From Megalobrama amblycephala (Eukaryota; Chordata; Actinopteri; Cypriniformes; Xenocyprididae), in the NCBI RefSeq assembly GCF_018812025.1, contig NC_063066.1, forward strand, positions 8,179,882 to 8,243,881: a stretch of DNA of 64,000 nucleotides, in the 5' to 3' direction. Position 1 is the stretch's first letter; every line of letters starts with the position of its first letter. The notes under the pieces were generated by a model. The model was not told the DNA's origin. It made no database searches and saw only the letters and a program-made list of their open reading frames with translations. Both the position numbers and the translations under genes were made by a program. Shown piece by piece: positions 36,617 to 53,428 of this stretch.

Positions 36617-37292
36617 AGGTCCCGTTTTTCTTGGTTTTTTGAAGCTTTGATTGTGTTTATAGTGTGCAATTTAACATGTGTTCATGTTTCGCGTGTAAAA
36701 AAACACAGTATTTTTCACATAATTTACTTATCTGTATACCGCTGTTTCCACTGTCATAAAAACGGGCTGATGACTTCCTTGTTCTATGAAGTCCCTCCTT
36801 CAGAAATACGTAACGAGTTCTGATTGTGCCAGCGGTTCCTGTGTTGTGATTCGACAGCAGTTTAGCGCATCTTGCCCGGAAAGGTCACGCCTCTTACCAT
36901 AACGTGGAGATGCACGCGCTCAGTGTTATTGTAAACATGTCTTTAATTTTACCCTATCAATTTGAGCCGGAATCAGACCCGGTGATTGGACTGCGGGATG
37001 AAAATAACAGCGTTTCGATGACATGGCGACAAACACACTCTACAAACGCAACTCTTGTGTGTTCCTGTGGGCGGAGGTTAGTCAAAAAACTGTTTTAGTG
37101 ACGTCATTAAAGAAGGAAGTAGAGGGATGTAGTCCAAACTGGCCGTTCGATGTAGGCGACTTCTGTTAAATAAAATATCTCGCTTGGCATTGAACTTTGA
37201 GCTTTAAAATTTTACAGATTTTATTTATACTCTAATAACAACATTACACACTAACTAAAGTTTGAAACATGGGATCACGAAGAACGGGACCT
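36617..37292. mobile_element. AGGTCCCG TTAA-type MITE, copy 2, inserted in the satellite
   Basis: 676 bp, almost identical to 15735-16412, with TTAA at 36613-36616 and 37293-37296. The satellite unit supplies the empty site (CTATTTAAGTTG), which confirms the TTAA (or equivalently TA) duplication. Confidence 0.92.
36904..37098 (+). pseudogene. Short ORF carried by the AGGTCCCG MITE, copy 2
   Basis: A 64-codon frame with MHALSVIVNMSL, LPYQFEPES, DPVIGLRDEN, TNATLVCSCG and RRLVKKLF, ending at a TAG. It keeps Cys residues lost in the copy at 15942-16217. The LPYQFEPE...CSCG order resembles the start of the zinc-binding P2X7-type domain of fish transposon-linked proteins (inference). In this 676-bp element it cannot be a transposase by itself. 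It is more likely the relic of a gene in the autonomous parent. Confidence 0.4.
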
Positions 37293-37967
37293 TTAAGTTG
37301 AACCAACATAATGTTTTAAGTAAGGTGAAGACGTTTTTTTGCCACAATAAAAACACATTTCTAAGTAAAATGAACTTAATAATTGTCAACATGAATGCAA
37401 CTATTTAAGTTGATCCAACATAATGTTTTAAGTAAGGTGAAGATGTTTTTTTGCCACAATAAAAACACATTTCTAAGTAAAATGAACTTAATAATTGTCA
37501 ACATGAATGCAACTATTTAAGTTGAACCAACATAATGTTTTAAGTAAGGTGAAGATGTTTTTTTGCCACAATAAAACACATTTCTAAGTAACATGAACTT
37601 AATAATTGTCAACATGAATGCAACTATTTAAGTTGATCCAACATAATGTTTTAAGTAAGGTGAAGATGTTTTTTTGCCACAATAAAAACACATTTCTAAG
37701 TAAAATGAACTTAATAATTGTCAACATGAATGCAACTATTTAAGTTGATCCAACATAATGTTTTAAGTAAGGTGAAGATGTTTTTTTGCCACAATAAAAA
37801 CACATTTCTAAGTAAAATGAACTTAATAATTGTCAACATGAATGCAACTATTTAAGTTGATCCAACATAATGTTTTAAGTAAGGTGAAGACGTTTTTTTG
37901 CCACAATAAAAACACATTTCTAAGTAAAATGAACTTAATAATTGTCAACATGAATGCAACTATTTAA

Positions 37968-39480
37968 CCCTTGTGCGGTCTTCGGGGTCTTTTTGACCCG
38001 CAAATGATGTTTGCTCAAATTAAAAAAAATGTTCTCTTTGTCCAAATGGCATGAGACTTTGTACGGTGGTTAACACTTTTAAGATCTACAAATAAAAAAA
38101 AAATTGGAGTGATATCTTGTTTTTATGTTAGTGTAAAAAATATTGTTACGTTCGTGGTTTTCAGAGACCCCGGGCAACAGAATGTAATTTTGTAACAATA
38201 TAATATATTTTTTAAAAACCAATGTAATTTTACTTTGTTTATTAATGTTTTTTCTTGACATTTGTGCAGTTTTTGGAGGATTCCTGATATCTTTTAAATT
38301 TATATAAATAAATTAAAAAATATTTTTTGAAATAGGTTTTTATGCATGAACAGCTTTTTATGTAAAATTCACTTTATAAAAGGCCCAGATTTCTAACTTT
38401 GATTCATGTGGATAACATGGATAATTTGACATGGTTTAGTGTGAGATTTTTGCCCATCTTTTGAAAAATGCAGTTTTAAAAGTAAAAAAAATAACATTTT
38501 TACCAGTAGATGGCTGTAAAGCTCCACTATTTGCTATGTGCTAATTGAATGACTGAAAGATGTCTTTTCAAAAGTGTTTTTCAGTTGGATTCATATCTAA
38601 ATGTTATGAAATCACAATTATAACAATAAAAATTACTTTGTCAAAGTTTAGCATTTTTTGTGCAGGGCAAAATCAGTTTTTCAATAATAATTTTATAATA
38701 AAATAATAAAATAAATAATTTTTATTTTTGTGTGTGCGCGCGTGTGTGTGAGCATGTCCATTTTGTATTGGGGATGTTTTTTGCATTTTTGGAAGTGTGC
38801 CACTTCATTTCTGTGTGTGTGTGTTGTGCGTTGTTTCTGATTTTGAGAATGGATTTTGTCCAGTTTCTAAGTGGGGTCTCTGTGGGTTACATTATTGATG
38901 ATATTATTGAAAAAACTGATTTTTTTCAGTACAAAAAATGCTAAACTTTGACAAAAAGTAATTTTTATTGTTATAATTGTGATTTCATAACATTTAGATA
39001 TGAATCCAACTGAAAAAAACTTGTAAAAAGACATCTTTCAGTCATTCAAATAGCACATAGCATATAATGGAGCATTACAGCCATCTACTGGTAAAAATGA
39101 TAGTTTTTTTACTTTTATAACTGCATTTTCCAAAAGATGGGCAAAAATCTTACACTAAACCATGTCAAATTATCCATGTTATCCACATGAATCAAAGTTA
39201 GAAATCTGGGCCTTTTATAAAGTGAATTTTACATAAAAAGCTGCTTTTGCATAAAAACCTATTTAAAAAATATTTTTTAATTTATTTATATAAATTTAAA
39301 AGATATCACAAATCCTCCAAAAACTGTACAAATGTTGAGGAAAAACATTAATAAACAGAGTAAAATTACATTGGTTTTTAAAAAATATATTATATTGTTA
39401 CAAAATTGCATTTTGTTGCCGGGGTCTTCAGAGACCCCGAAGACCACGAGTGCAGTCCCCAAACGAAGACCGCACAAGGG
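37968..39480. mobile_element. piggyBac-type fold-back element inserted in the satellite
   Basis: 1,513 bp, flanked by TTAA (37964-37967 and 39481-39484), with ends CCCTTGTGCGGTCTTCG and its exact complement. CCC...GGG termini plus TTAA are the piggyBac signature. Most of the interior is itself inverted: about 38000-38690 pairs with about 38905-39450 around a GT-rich spacer containing a TGTGTGTGCGCGCGTGTGTG run. No transposase frame is present. Confidence 0.9.
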
Positions 39481-40638
39481 TTAAGTTGATCCAACATAAT
39501 GTTTTAAGTAAGGTGAAGACGTTTTTTGGACACAATAAAAACACATTTCTAAGTAACATGAACTTAATAATTGTCAACATGAATGCAACTATTTAAGTTG
39601 ATCCAACATAATGTTTTAAGTAAGGTGAAGACGTTTTTTTGCCACAATAAAAACACATTTCTAAGTAAAATTAACTTAATAATTGTCAACATGAATGCAA
39701 CTATTTAAGTTGATCCAACATAATGTTTTAAGTAAGGTGAAGACGTTTTTTGGACACAATAAAAACACATTTCTAAGTAACATGAACTTAATAATTGTCA
39801 ACATGAATGCAACTTTTTAAGTTGAACCAACATAATGTTTTAAGTAAGGTGAAGACGTTTTTTTGCCACAATAAAAACACATTTCTAAGTAAAATGAACT
39901 TAATAATTGTCAACATGAATGCAACTATTTAAGTTGATCCAACATAATGTTTTAAGTAAGGTGAAGACGTTTTTTTGCCACAATAAAAACACATTTCTAA
40001 GTAACATGAACTTAATAATTGTCAACATGAATGCAACTATTTAAGTTGATCCAACATAATGTTTTAAGTAAGGTGAAGACGCTTTTTGGACACAATAAAA
40101 TGCATTTCTAAGTAACATGAACTTACCAAGCACCGCTTGTCACCATGATGGTAAATCTCCAAAAACCCACATTAAAAGAAACTCTTCTAAATTAGCATAA
40201 TAAAACACTAATTACTGCTAAATCTCCCTTACCATTAATCTTGTGCAAAATACATTATATAACACTTAATTTTAGCATTTACTCTCCCTTTTAAGTGCCA
40301 TGGGCAAAGCATGATGGGAAATATAAATCCCAGCCCAGTTTCACTTAAGTTCGTCTAAATTAAAAGAAGTGTTCATACAACTCAAAACAATGAAACACGT
40401 TTAAACGTCATCAGATTGTATTTTACATTAACAGAACTTAACAGAGATTAACTGAAAATGTTAAATGTTAAATTATGCCTTTTGATTCGATATACTATCA
40501 TGACAAGTCATCCAAGCTCAATAAAATAACAATTACAAGTAAAAAGTCTAACAGCATTTCAGAACTTGATGTTTTATTTCACAACAATATATATATTTAA
40601 GTAATGACTAAAGGTCCCCTGAATTATTTTTTAGAGTG

Positions 40639-41110
40639 TACCTCAGCAACTAGCTAGCTAACCACTCCCATAGCACAGCCTTGTTAACTCTTTATTGTGA
40701 CATGTCATTGTTCCAATAAATCACATCTAATTATGGTCTGTATCTGGTCTAAGCCTCCAAACAACTTCTGAGCTTGCTAAAGCTTTTTACTTTAATTGGA
40801 TTTAGATCCAACAAGTCCAGGTGGTAGTCTTTCTGATCTACTTAGGATTCACAAGCCCTAGATTAGAGTTGAAGAAGATTTGTGTTTAGTCTTCATTTGT
40901 AAGGAAGAAGAATATTAGATAGAAAATGAATTAAAGAATAAATAAATATAAGAAAATTTAGCCTTAAATGAGCCATAAATTTATCAAATCATTTATTCCC
41001 TTATTTATTTCTTATTATCTTCCATATGTTTCTGTCTCACTTAAAAAAAATATTGTGAAAAAATAAAATTACATTATTGTGCCTTTATATCTCACAATGT
41101 GACTATTTCT

Positions 41111-41187
<77 letters not shown>

Positions 41188-43004
41188 TACATTTTTTTAT
41201 TGTCAATCTGAGGCAGAAACAAGTTTCACACCTGGTTATGTGGTCAAAATGGTTTCCACCAAACATTTAAATCTTATTATGGCCATAAGAAACAAGTGGT
41301 TATGTGAAATCATTTGTAACTTTTGCAGAAAAATGTGCACTTTCATTTTGAATGTCAGCATTAAGAATTCAACTGGTAAGTTTTCAATTTGCAACATGGG
41401 AACATTTCATAATGACAGAAAAACATTCGAGGCCCAGGAGACTTTTGAGTCAAATGAAAATACTCCAAAGCCATTAGCTTTCAAGCTTCTGTTTGTGTAT
41501 GATTTATTGCCCTGAGACATAGATGCTTGAATTGTTTTCAGCTTTGACAAAGAACCAGTTTACAACTACAAACGCTTCAGCTGGAGAAATCATCAGTTGT
41601 GGAGAGATGTTACTTAGACAAATCTTTATATGGTTTTCATGAATCAGAATGCATAAAATGATGGTATTTGTAAAGCAGAATGTGTCATTTTATATTCTGT
41701 TATCATTGTAATATAAATATATTTCACTTATCAGGTAAACAAGGTTAGATAAAAATGTTAATGGAATTAAGTAGACCTATACATAACCACAGATGCACAG
41801 TATATCAAACACAAGATATGCTATCGTCAATGCCAGATGAATGCTATCTGTTAACATGCAGCCTGCATTGTGCTGGTGGAGCAATGTCCTCTGAAATCTA
41901 AGTATGATGGATGCTTTTGTGCTTTTTATGCTAGTTTTACCTTTAAAAGTCTTACAGTATATTTCAGCGCATGCACAGGGTCACCCTTATTCATTAATGC
42001 CAAGTGACAAGGTGATTTCAATGGCCACAGACACAGGAAAGATCTGAAACACTGGAAGGCAAAGCAGTGTGAGCAGCAGCAGCTTCCCTTTGTTAGACAG
42101 GCTGTAATCTGTCAGAGAGTGACAAACTCCTCAAGGCATAATAACTTTCCCCTTGAACCACAGACACAGACATTCTTTTAGATGTGTACATATGCTACTA
42201 ATTCAAAGTGATCACGCAGATACAAAGTGGGCAGGATCACCAATATTATCTGAGGGAACTGAAGTCTTGAGACTCCTCACACCTGAGAACAGGCACTCAA
42301 ATCATTTTTTTTATATATATATATATAATGCATTATTCTGTAGTGTTGATTTTTTTGGTGAGCAATTATCACGAGTAAAGTGCCTTTCTGTGGCACTAGT
42401 GCTGGAATTGTGTTTGCTCTGTTTTTGCCATCTAAATTCAGTTTGCAGTGAGATACCAGTGCAAACCTACATTTGTTTTACCCAGTGGAAATAAGGAAGA
42501 CTGGAGCTAGATTTTACACATTTTACTCAAGTGAATATTTCTCAGGTAGTCCATTTTAGTAAACACGTACTTCAAAATCTTAAAAAAAAAAACAGAGGAA
42601 CATTTCCATTGTTATTTCCAGAAAAGAAAAGAAAAGAAAAGAAAAGAAAAGAAATTTGACAGTTTTTAATACTGGATCACGTTGTTACATAGTAGGTACA
42701 ATTGTTAAAAACAAAAACAACAAATATTGTAATTTTTAAATTTATACTACTATTAAATCTATACTACTGTGCAATAGTTTGGGGTGGGTAAGACTGTTTA
42801 AATGTTTTTGGGAAAAAAGTTTCTTATGCTCACCAAGACTGCATTTATATGATCAAAAATACAGTAATAACAGTGATATTGTAAAATATTATTACAATTT
42901 AAAATAACTGTTTTCTATTTTAATATAAAAGAAAATGTAATCCTAACTACATAAACCCTACCCTATAAAGTTATATTGATGTAAAAGCACCTAACCCTGG
43001 TTTT
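40639..43004. other. Intergenic, no gene seen
   Basis: The stretch contains a (TA)n tract at 41118-41183, a (GAAAA)n run at about 42622-42654, and from about 42770 a truncated arm of the TTCAAAAGTTTGG fold-back family. I see no coding exon in it. Confidence 0.6.
41118..41183. repeat. (TA)n microsatellite
   Basis: About 66 bp of uninterrupted TA. Confidence 0.95.
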
Positions 43005-44668
43005 AAAGGGTTAGTTCACCAAAAAATTAAATTTCTGTCATTAATTACTCACCCTCATGTCGTTCCAAACCTGTAACAGCCTACGTTCATCTTTGGAACA
43101 CAAATTAAGATATTTTTGATGAAATCCAAGAGGTTTTTTTATCCTCAATGGAAAGCAACAAAATTACCACAGAAAAGTAGAAAAGCAGTAAAAACATTGT
43201 TAAAAATAGTCCACGTGACTACAGTGGTTCAACCTTAATGTTGTGACGAGAATACTTTTTGTGCGCAAAAACAAAACAAAAATAACGACTTTATTCAACA
43301 AATTCGTCTCTCCTCTGTCATTCTCCTTTGCTATTTTCGATGCAGCTCTTCCAGGTTCTACGCCAGAAAGGCGACTCAGTGTTGGCCGTCGCCTGTTCAC
43401 GTGAGCAGCAAGACGCATACGTGTGATGCTGATGCAGGAGGCGGCCAATAACGAGTCGGCGTTTGGACATAAACATGGAAGTGCTGAACTGCGTTCACCA
43501 GAGGTGTAAAGAGTACCTGAAAACCATACTTGAGTAAAAGTACAGATACCTTACATTGAAAATGACTCCAATTCCAATACAACTTGAGTAAAAGTCTTAA
43601 AGTATCTGATTTTAACAGTACTTAAGTATTTTACTCATGCTGAATGTAGGCTCAGAGATGCACTAGTCCTGAAAGACATGCCAGTGAAAATAAGAAACAA
43701 CTGATTTGTAAGATGAGAAATCAAGTTTATTTTCAAAAAATAAAATAAAATAAAACTGAACACCTCAATGTTGCAATAAATCAAGGTCGACACAACAACC
43801 TTTTAAACATTTATAAACTCTCAAGTCTCAGTTGAGCTCAAGTGCACAGAAAGGCCATAAGTAAACCAAAGGTCTTGTCAATATAGCGGATAAATAAAAC
43901 AATGTTAAGTAAAATTAAATAGTCAATGTCTACTGTATGTGCTGGTTTGAGCCTTATCACCAGCTGCAGTCATTTCCTCATCTACTATATAAAACACCTG
44001 CGATCAGCAACTATACCTGCTAATGCGCTCACGTTCACGTAAATATCCTTGTTGACAAGTTTTGGGTGAGTAAAGGCAAAACGTACAAGATATAGTACCT
44101 TCAATGCCCTTAGATGACAATAATGCTTCTTTATATCAGTAACACACTCCTGCAGAAATCATTAGATGCCGTGAAAAATGTAATTTGTAATTGCATTACT
44201 CATCACAAATGTAGTGGAGTAAAAAGTACATTTACTTGCTCAAAAGTGTAGTCAAGTAGAGAGTAAAAGTTGCCAATATCTTTGATACTCAGTACAACTA
44301 CAAAGTAGCCAAAAAGAGTAACTAATTACATTTACTCAAGTACTTTACACCTCTGGCGTTCACTGTGTCAACTGCATAGGAGAATGGCAGGGTAGAGATT
44401 AATTTGTTGAATAAAGTTGTTATTTTTGTTTTGTTTTTGCACACAAAAAGTATTCACGTCGCTTCATAACAGTGAGAATGAACCACTGTAGTTACGTTGA
44501 CTATTTTTACAATGTTTTTAGTACTTTTCTGGACCTTGAATGTGGTAATTTCATTGCTTTCCATTGAGGGTTAAAAAACGTGCTGAAGATGAAGGTCTCA
44601 CGAGTTAGAACGACATGAGAGTGAGTAATTAATGACAGAAATTTCATTTTTGCGTGAACTAACCCTTT
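43005..44668. mobile_element. GGGTTAGTTCACC-ended DNA transposon, split by a hAT insertion
   Basis: The left end AAAGGGTTAGTTCACCAAAA and the right end GCGTGAACTAACCCTTT are inverted. The interior (CACCCTCATGTCGTTCCAAAC, TCATCTTTGGAACACA) is the family seen at 18926-20467. A complete hAT-type element at 43499-44355 interrupts it. No transposase. Confidence 0.82.
43499..44355. mobile_element. hAT-type MITE with GCGTTCAC target duplication
   Basis: 857 bp with termini CAGAGGTGTAAAGAGTAC and GTACTTTACACCTCTG. It is bounded by exact 8-bp duplications GCGTTCAC at 43491-43498 and 44356-44363. Internal repeats of ACTTGAGTAAAAGT are sub-terminal. Nested in an older element, so it is the younger insertion. 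Confidence 0.95.
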
Positions 44669-45039
44669 AAGTCTAAACTTATATTGTAAACTTGCCCCTC
44701 AAAACTGATTAATTTGATTAATTAATTGATTGATTGGAATGTTGTTCAAGGATTTTGATCTGGGAACATGTTGCATTTGGTGAAACTAGTTTCTACGAAG
44801 TGCAATGCATCTCAGTGTGTTTGTGTTTGTGTTGATGTAACAACCCATTAGGTGGGTGCAGCCCTGACTCTGGAGATAAGTTCTATCAGGCGGCCTAATC
44901 ACTGGGAAGTGTTTAATTAATTGAGGATTCTCAGCTGGCTGAGCAGCCAGTCTGCTTTTATCTCCTGTTTGTGAAAGGCTCATAACTCAAACTCTTCTCT
45001 GTGCTTCATTCAACTCTCTGCAGGAGGTTGTGCTTGTAT

Positions 45040-46015
45040 TTTAAAGGGGACCTATTATGCCCCTTTTTACAAGATGTAAAGGGTGTACTCACACTATAGG
45101 CGCTCTGAACCGTGCCCGAGCGCGTTTGACCCCCAAAACCCGGTCCGTTTGACAAGTGTGATCGCTCCGTTCCCTGCACGGGCGCGGTCGATTTAGCCGT
45201 CCCTGGCCCGGTTGGAAAAGGTGGGCCAGAGCACGGTTTGGTTGGGCTCGAGCGCGGTTCGCATGCAGTGTGAGCACTAACCGTGCTGGAGCACGGAACC
45301 GCTACTACTTTGTGTAATAATCCTCTGATATGTGCAAATGAAAATCGCTGCGCTTTCCAGAAGAGGGCGGAGGCTGTACAGCTTGTGCCTCAGATACTCT
45401 GGCAAAAAAAATAAAACATCTGTTTGGTTTTGATTATCGTCTCTATTACGACCACACTCATGTGACATTGCAGCTCTTCATCCTCATAAAAATGTATTAT
45501 CTTTTTAAAGCCATATCAGTCTAAACTTCTGATATATGGTTTTCTGAGTGCACACACCAGAAACATATATATATATATATTTTATATAATTTTTATATAA
45601 TTTAATTTATATATATATATATAATTTGCTGTTAATATGAATCAACCAACAAAAGAAAAACAGAAAATCACTCACTGCTCTTGACTTTAGTAGCTTTAAT
45701 AAGAATGAATTTCTAACTTGAATGCTGCTGTTAAATGGCGAGGAGATAAACATGGCGGACTGTGTAGAGCTCGCTCAGGGCGGGGTCTGTGCTAATAGGG
45801 CAGAGTCTGTCAGCTGTCATGGGCGGGGCCTGTGCAGTGTGACGTCACATTTCATAGAAACTGCAAATGGCTTAATCTGAAACACTTTGCTTATGATTTA
45901 TGGTGATTTTAAAAAAGGAGAGGGTGGATTTTTACCATTATAGGGTGGATGTGTACACACACTGCCGACACACATTTATGTTCAAGCACCATGTTTTTTC
46001 CCCTTTAAAGCTGTT
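45040..46015. mobile_element. MITE-like element with AAAGGGGACCTATTATGCCCC end, containing a CpG-rich insert
   Basis: The left boundary AAAGGGGACCTATTATGCCCC is a known fish transposon end. The right boundary is near CCCCTTTAAAG (46000-46010). A CpG-rich block at about 45085-45300 (CCGTGCCCGAGCGCG, GCACGGTTTGG) looks like a separate insertion. The 45740-45990 part recurs at 54250-54500 (GCGGACTGT, CTCACTCAGGGCGGG, GGGCCTGTGCA). No gene. Confidence 0.55.
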
Positions 46016-47470
46016 TCATCAGGAACCTGATTGTTTATCTAACCAATAATGGAAATGCTCAGATTTTGTGATGCATACAGATGGTTGCTCATAGTTTTGG
46101 GTTTGCATTTATATACATTGAAAAACAGGGTGCTAATGATTCTAATGGGCTATTGCCAAATTCAAAATAAAACAAAATAACAAATAATATATTAATTAGG
46201 GGTATATCCAGTACGTACTATATTCAGCACAATAAACTATGCTGTCTGGTATTAAATGTTTAAGTGTGAGGAATCATCATTCAGTTTATCTCCATTTTTG
46301 TAAAAGAAAATATATCAAAATATCATTTTAGTTTAATATGTAGAGACAATTTAAGCAATTCACAGGCTGAATCCCCTGTGGCACAAAAAAAAAAAAAAAA
46401 AACATGTCAGCACAAAACATTTGCTGGGAGTTTATATTCCCTGTTCCCTGCCAGCGTATACTCTGTGGGTTGCTATATCCGATCTGCTGTAGCCAAAGTT
46501 GAGATAGTGTTTCTGTGGACTCTCTTTTGGTGGATTAGCAATGCTCTTTCTCTGTAATGGAAACTGAGGATGGTGCTAGTATGGTCAGTTTAGTGAGTTT
46601 GGATTAGTTTTGCTGAACAAGCTGATCTGTCACTTTGAGAAAATACTTTTTCATGGCTTGAGAAACGCACAGAAAACAGCGCTGTGTTGAAGGCAGTCAG
46701 TGATATGCACCTGGGAAAAGTTTATGTGCGGTAATGGTGTTGTCAGTGGATAAAGATTTGAGATGGCAATGTTAAAGTCCCAGATTCAAACTCTGGAAGT
46801 TAAAATCTAAATTGAATTTTAAATTAATTTCATTCTTACCCAGCTTAAATTACCTGCTTTATAAATAATACATGGTTTTCAAACTGAATTGCTTCTTATT
46901 CTTTCTTCTTCATTATAGGCTAGTTTATGGTTTTGCCTGAGGAAGCTTATCTCTAATGATTTCAATTTGCCTTTGAAAATAAACAGCAAATCCTCATAAT
47001 AAATCCTCATATTGCTGGCAAAATGAGTTTGTAAGTTTCTAAATGTAGTAAATCATTTTGTCCACTTAAGAATATGTTCATGATAAAATTATTTTTTGAC
47101 CAACAATATTTTTGTGACCATGAGCAGGATTATAGAGCCACCTGCTGGATATAGTGAATCATTACAAGTGAGTTATCCTAGGTTTTTTAGCGCCCAATTT
47201 TTGTTTTATTTTATTATTTTATGAGATAAAGTCGAAATTATTAGACAAAAAGTCAAAATTATGAAATCATAAACAGTCGAAATTCTGACATACTAATTCA
47301 TGATTATGAGATAAAGTCAAAGTTGACCAATTATGAGTTAAAAAGTCATAATTATGTTATAAAACGTTTTGAAAAAATTTGATGAATGTCATTTCATTTT
47401 TTATCTTTTATCTTCGTATGGCATAATTTCAACATTTTCTTCATAATTATTACTTAGTATGTTGATATTA
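46016..47470. other. Intergenic, no gene seen
   Basis: AT-rich. A short degenerate run of GAGATAAAGTCGAAATTAT-type motifs at about 47220-47350 is related in wording to the minisatellite at 54677-55614. I see nothing else here. Confidence 0.5.
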
Positions 47471-47474
47471 ATAT

Positions 47475-48278
47475 TGAAACATTACTTCTTAATGTTTTTG
47501 AAAGAAGTCTCTTATGCTCTTATATTTAATAATAAATACAGAAAAAACAATAATATTGTGAAATATTATTACAATTTAAAATTATGGTTTTCTATTTTAC
47601 TATAGTTTAAAATATAATTTATTTCTGTGATGGTTAAGCTGAATTTTCAGCATCATTACTCCAGTCTTCAGTGTCACATGATCCTTCAGAAATCATTGTA
47701 ATATGCTGATTTATTATCAATGTTGGAAACAGTTGTGCTGCTTAATATTATTTTATAACCTGTGATACTTTTTCAGGATTATTTGATGAATAAAAAGTTA
47801 AATAATATCAGCATTTATTTAAAATAGAAATCTTTTGTAACAATATACACCGTTCAAAAGTTTGGGGTCAGTAATTTTTTTTTTCTTTGAAAGAAATTAA
47901 TACTTTTATTCAGCACAGATGTGTTAAATTGATAAAAAGTGATAGTAAAGATTTATATTGTTAGAAAAGATTTATATTTTGAATAAATGCTGTTCTTTTT
48001 AACCTTTTATTCATCGATGAATCCTGAAAAATTTATCACAGGTTCCAAAAAAATATTAAGCAACACAACTGTTTCCAACACTGATAATAAATCAGCATAT
48101 TAGAATGATTTCTGAAGGATCATGTAACACTGAAGACTGGAGTAATGATGCTGAAAATACAGCTTTGCATCACAGAAATAAATGATATTTTAACGTATAT
48201 TAAAATAGAAAACCATAATTTTAAATTTAATAATATTTCACAATATTATTGTTTTTTCTGTATTTATTATGAAATAAA

Positions 48279-48349
<71 letters not shown>

Positions 48350-48352
48350 TCA
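47475..48352. mobile_element. TTCAAAAGTTTGG-family fold-back, degenerate copy
   Basis: The left arm (CATTACTTCTTAATGTTTTTG, GTCTTCAGTGTCACATGATCC) and the right arm (GGATCATGTAACACTGAAGAC) are inverted around an inner copy starting CGTTCAAAAGTTTGGGG at about 47853. It is followed by a (TA)n tract at 48289-48346. The same family occurs at 51447-52311 and 58985-59886. Confidence 0.65.
48289..48346. repeat. (TA)n microsatellite, with (AAT)n nearby
   Basis: About 58 bp of TA. A second simple repeat, (AAT)n, lies at about 48480-48509. Both are within 650 bp upstream of the asah1 start. Confidence 0.93.
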
Positions 48353-48905
48353 AAAGTTTGGAAACATTACTATTTTTAATGTTTTTGAACAAAGTCTCTA
48401 TAAAACGTTATATATATATTGTGGCGGAAATAGGCTTCCAAAGTTTCCAACCGTTGGTCAGACGCTAAAATAGCAAGAAAATAATAATAATAATAATAAT
48501 AATAATAAACTCGTGATTCTTCTTTAATGTATATATTGGTGGCTGGTAAACAAGTGTCGTGATTACCTCGCTGACCAAGCTCGTTTCAGTTTCACAGACA
48601 GAGAACAAATCAAAACATTAAACTTGGACTTCCTTGTTTATTACGTGTGCCGAGTGAAGCTCAATCCGCAGACTGACGGGTGGCTCGTAGCGCTGCTGTT
48701 GCACTCATAAAAAAGCACAACCAAACGAAACCAATAAAAATACAATTTATCTATGTCAACATAACGTTAATTAATATTTAAAAGAAAATAAAACGTCTGT
48801 ACCCTTTAAAAAAAAATAAAAAAAATAGACACATCTACTGTATCTGTCCCCCATTTAGATGATGGTACATTCCGCCGAGAAGCTATTTCCCGCACCTCCT
48901 TCCGA

Positions 48906-48940
48906 ATGGATGAGCCTTTGAAAAACTTCACGGAGAGACA

Positions 48941-48944
<4 letters not shown>
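48906..48944 (+). promoter_or_regulatory. Upstream ORF overlapping the asah1 start codon
   Basis: ATG 48906 opens a 12-codon frame that ends at TGA 48942-48944. This overlaps the asah1 start ATG (48941-48943) as ATGA. If the transcript starts upstream of 48906, this would place a terminating ribosome on the real start, an arrangement that can allow reinitiation and translational control. The transcription start is not known. Confidence 0.45.

Positions 48945-53428
<4,484 letters not shown>

Larger units (their letters stand above)
36389..40120 (+). repeat. ~112-bp satellite array, about 13 units
   Basis: The unit runs AAGTTGATCCAACATAATG, then TTTTAAGTAAGGTGAAGACG, GCCACAATAAAAACAC, TTAATAATTGTCAACATGAA and TGCAACTATTT. 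Unit starts fall near 36389, 36503, 36615/37295, 37407, 37519, 37630, 37742, 37854, 37966/39483, 39595, 39707, 39820, 39932 and 40044. Units alternate between GAACC and GATCC and between GACG and GATG, so higher-order variants are mixed along the array. Confidence 0.92.
36269..40638. mobile_element. CACTC-ended element with a ~112-bp satellite core
   Basis: Terminal inverted repeats CACTCTAAAAAATAA (left, 36269) and TTATTTTTTAGAGTG (right, ends 40638) enclose a tandem array. The outermost flank is TA on both sides, with no longer duplication visible. The ends fit the non-autonomous CACTA/EnSpm-like elements common in cyprinids. Two TTAA-specific elements interrupt the array (36617-37292 and 37968-39480). 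Without these, the element would be about 2.2 kb. No transposase is present. Confidence 0.7.
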
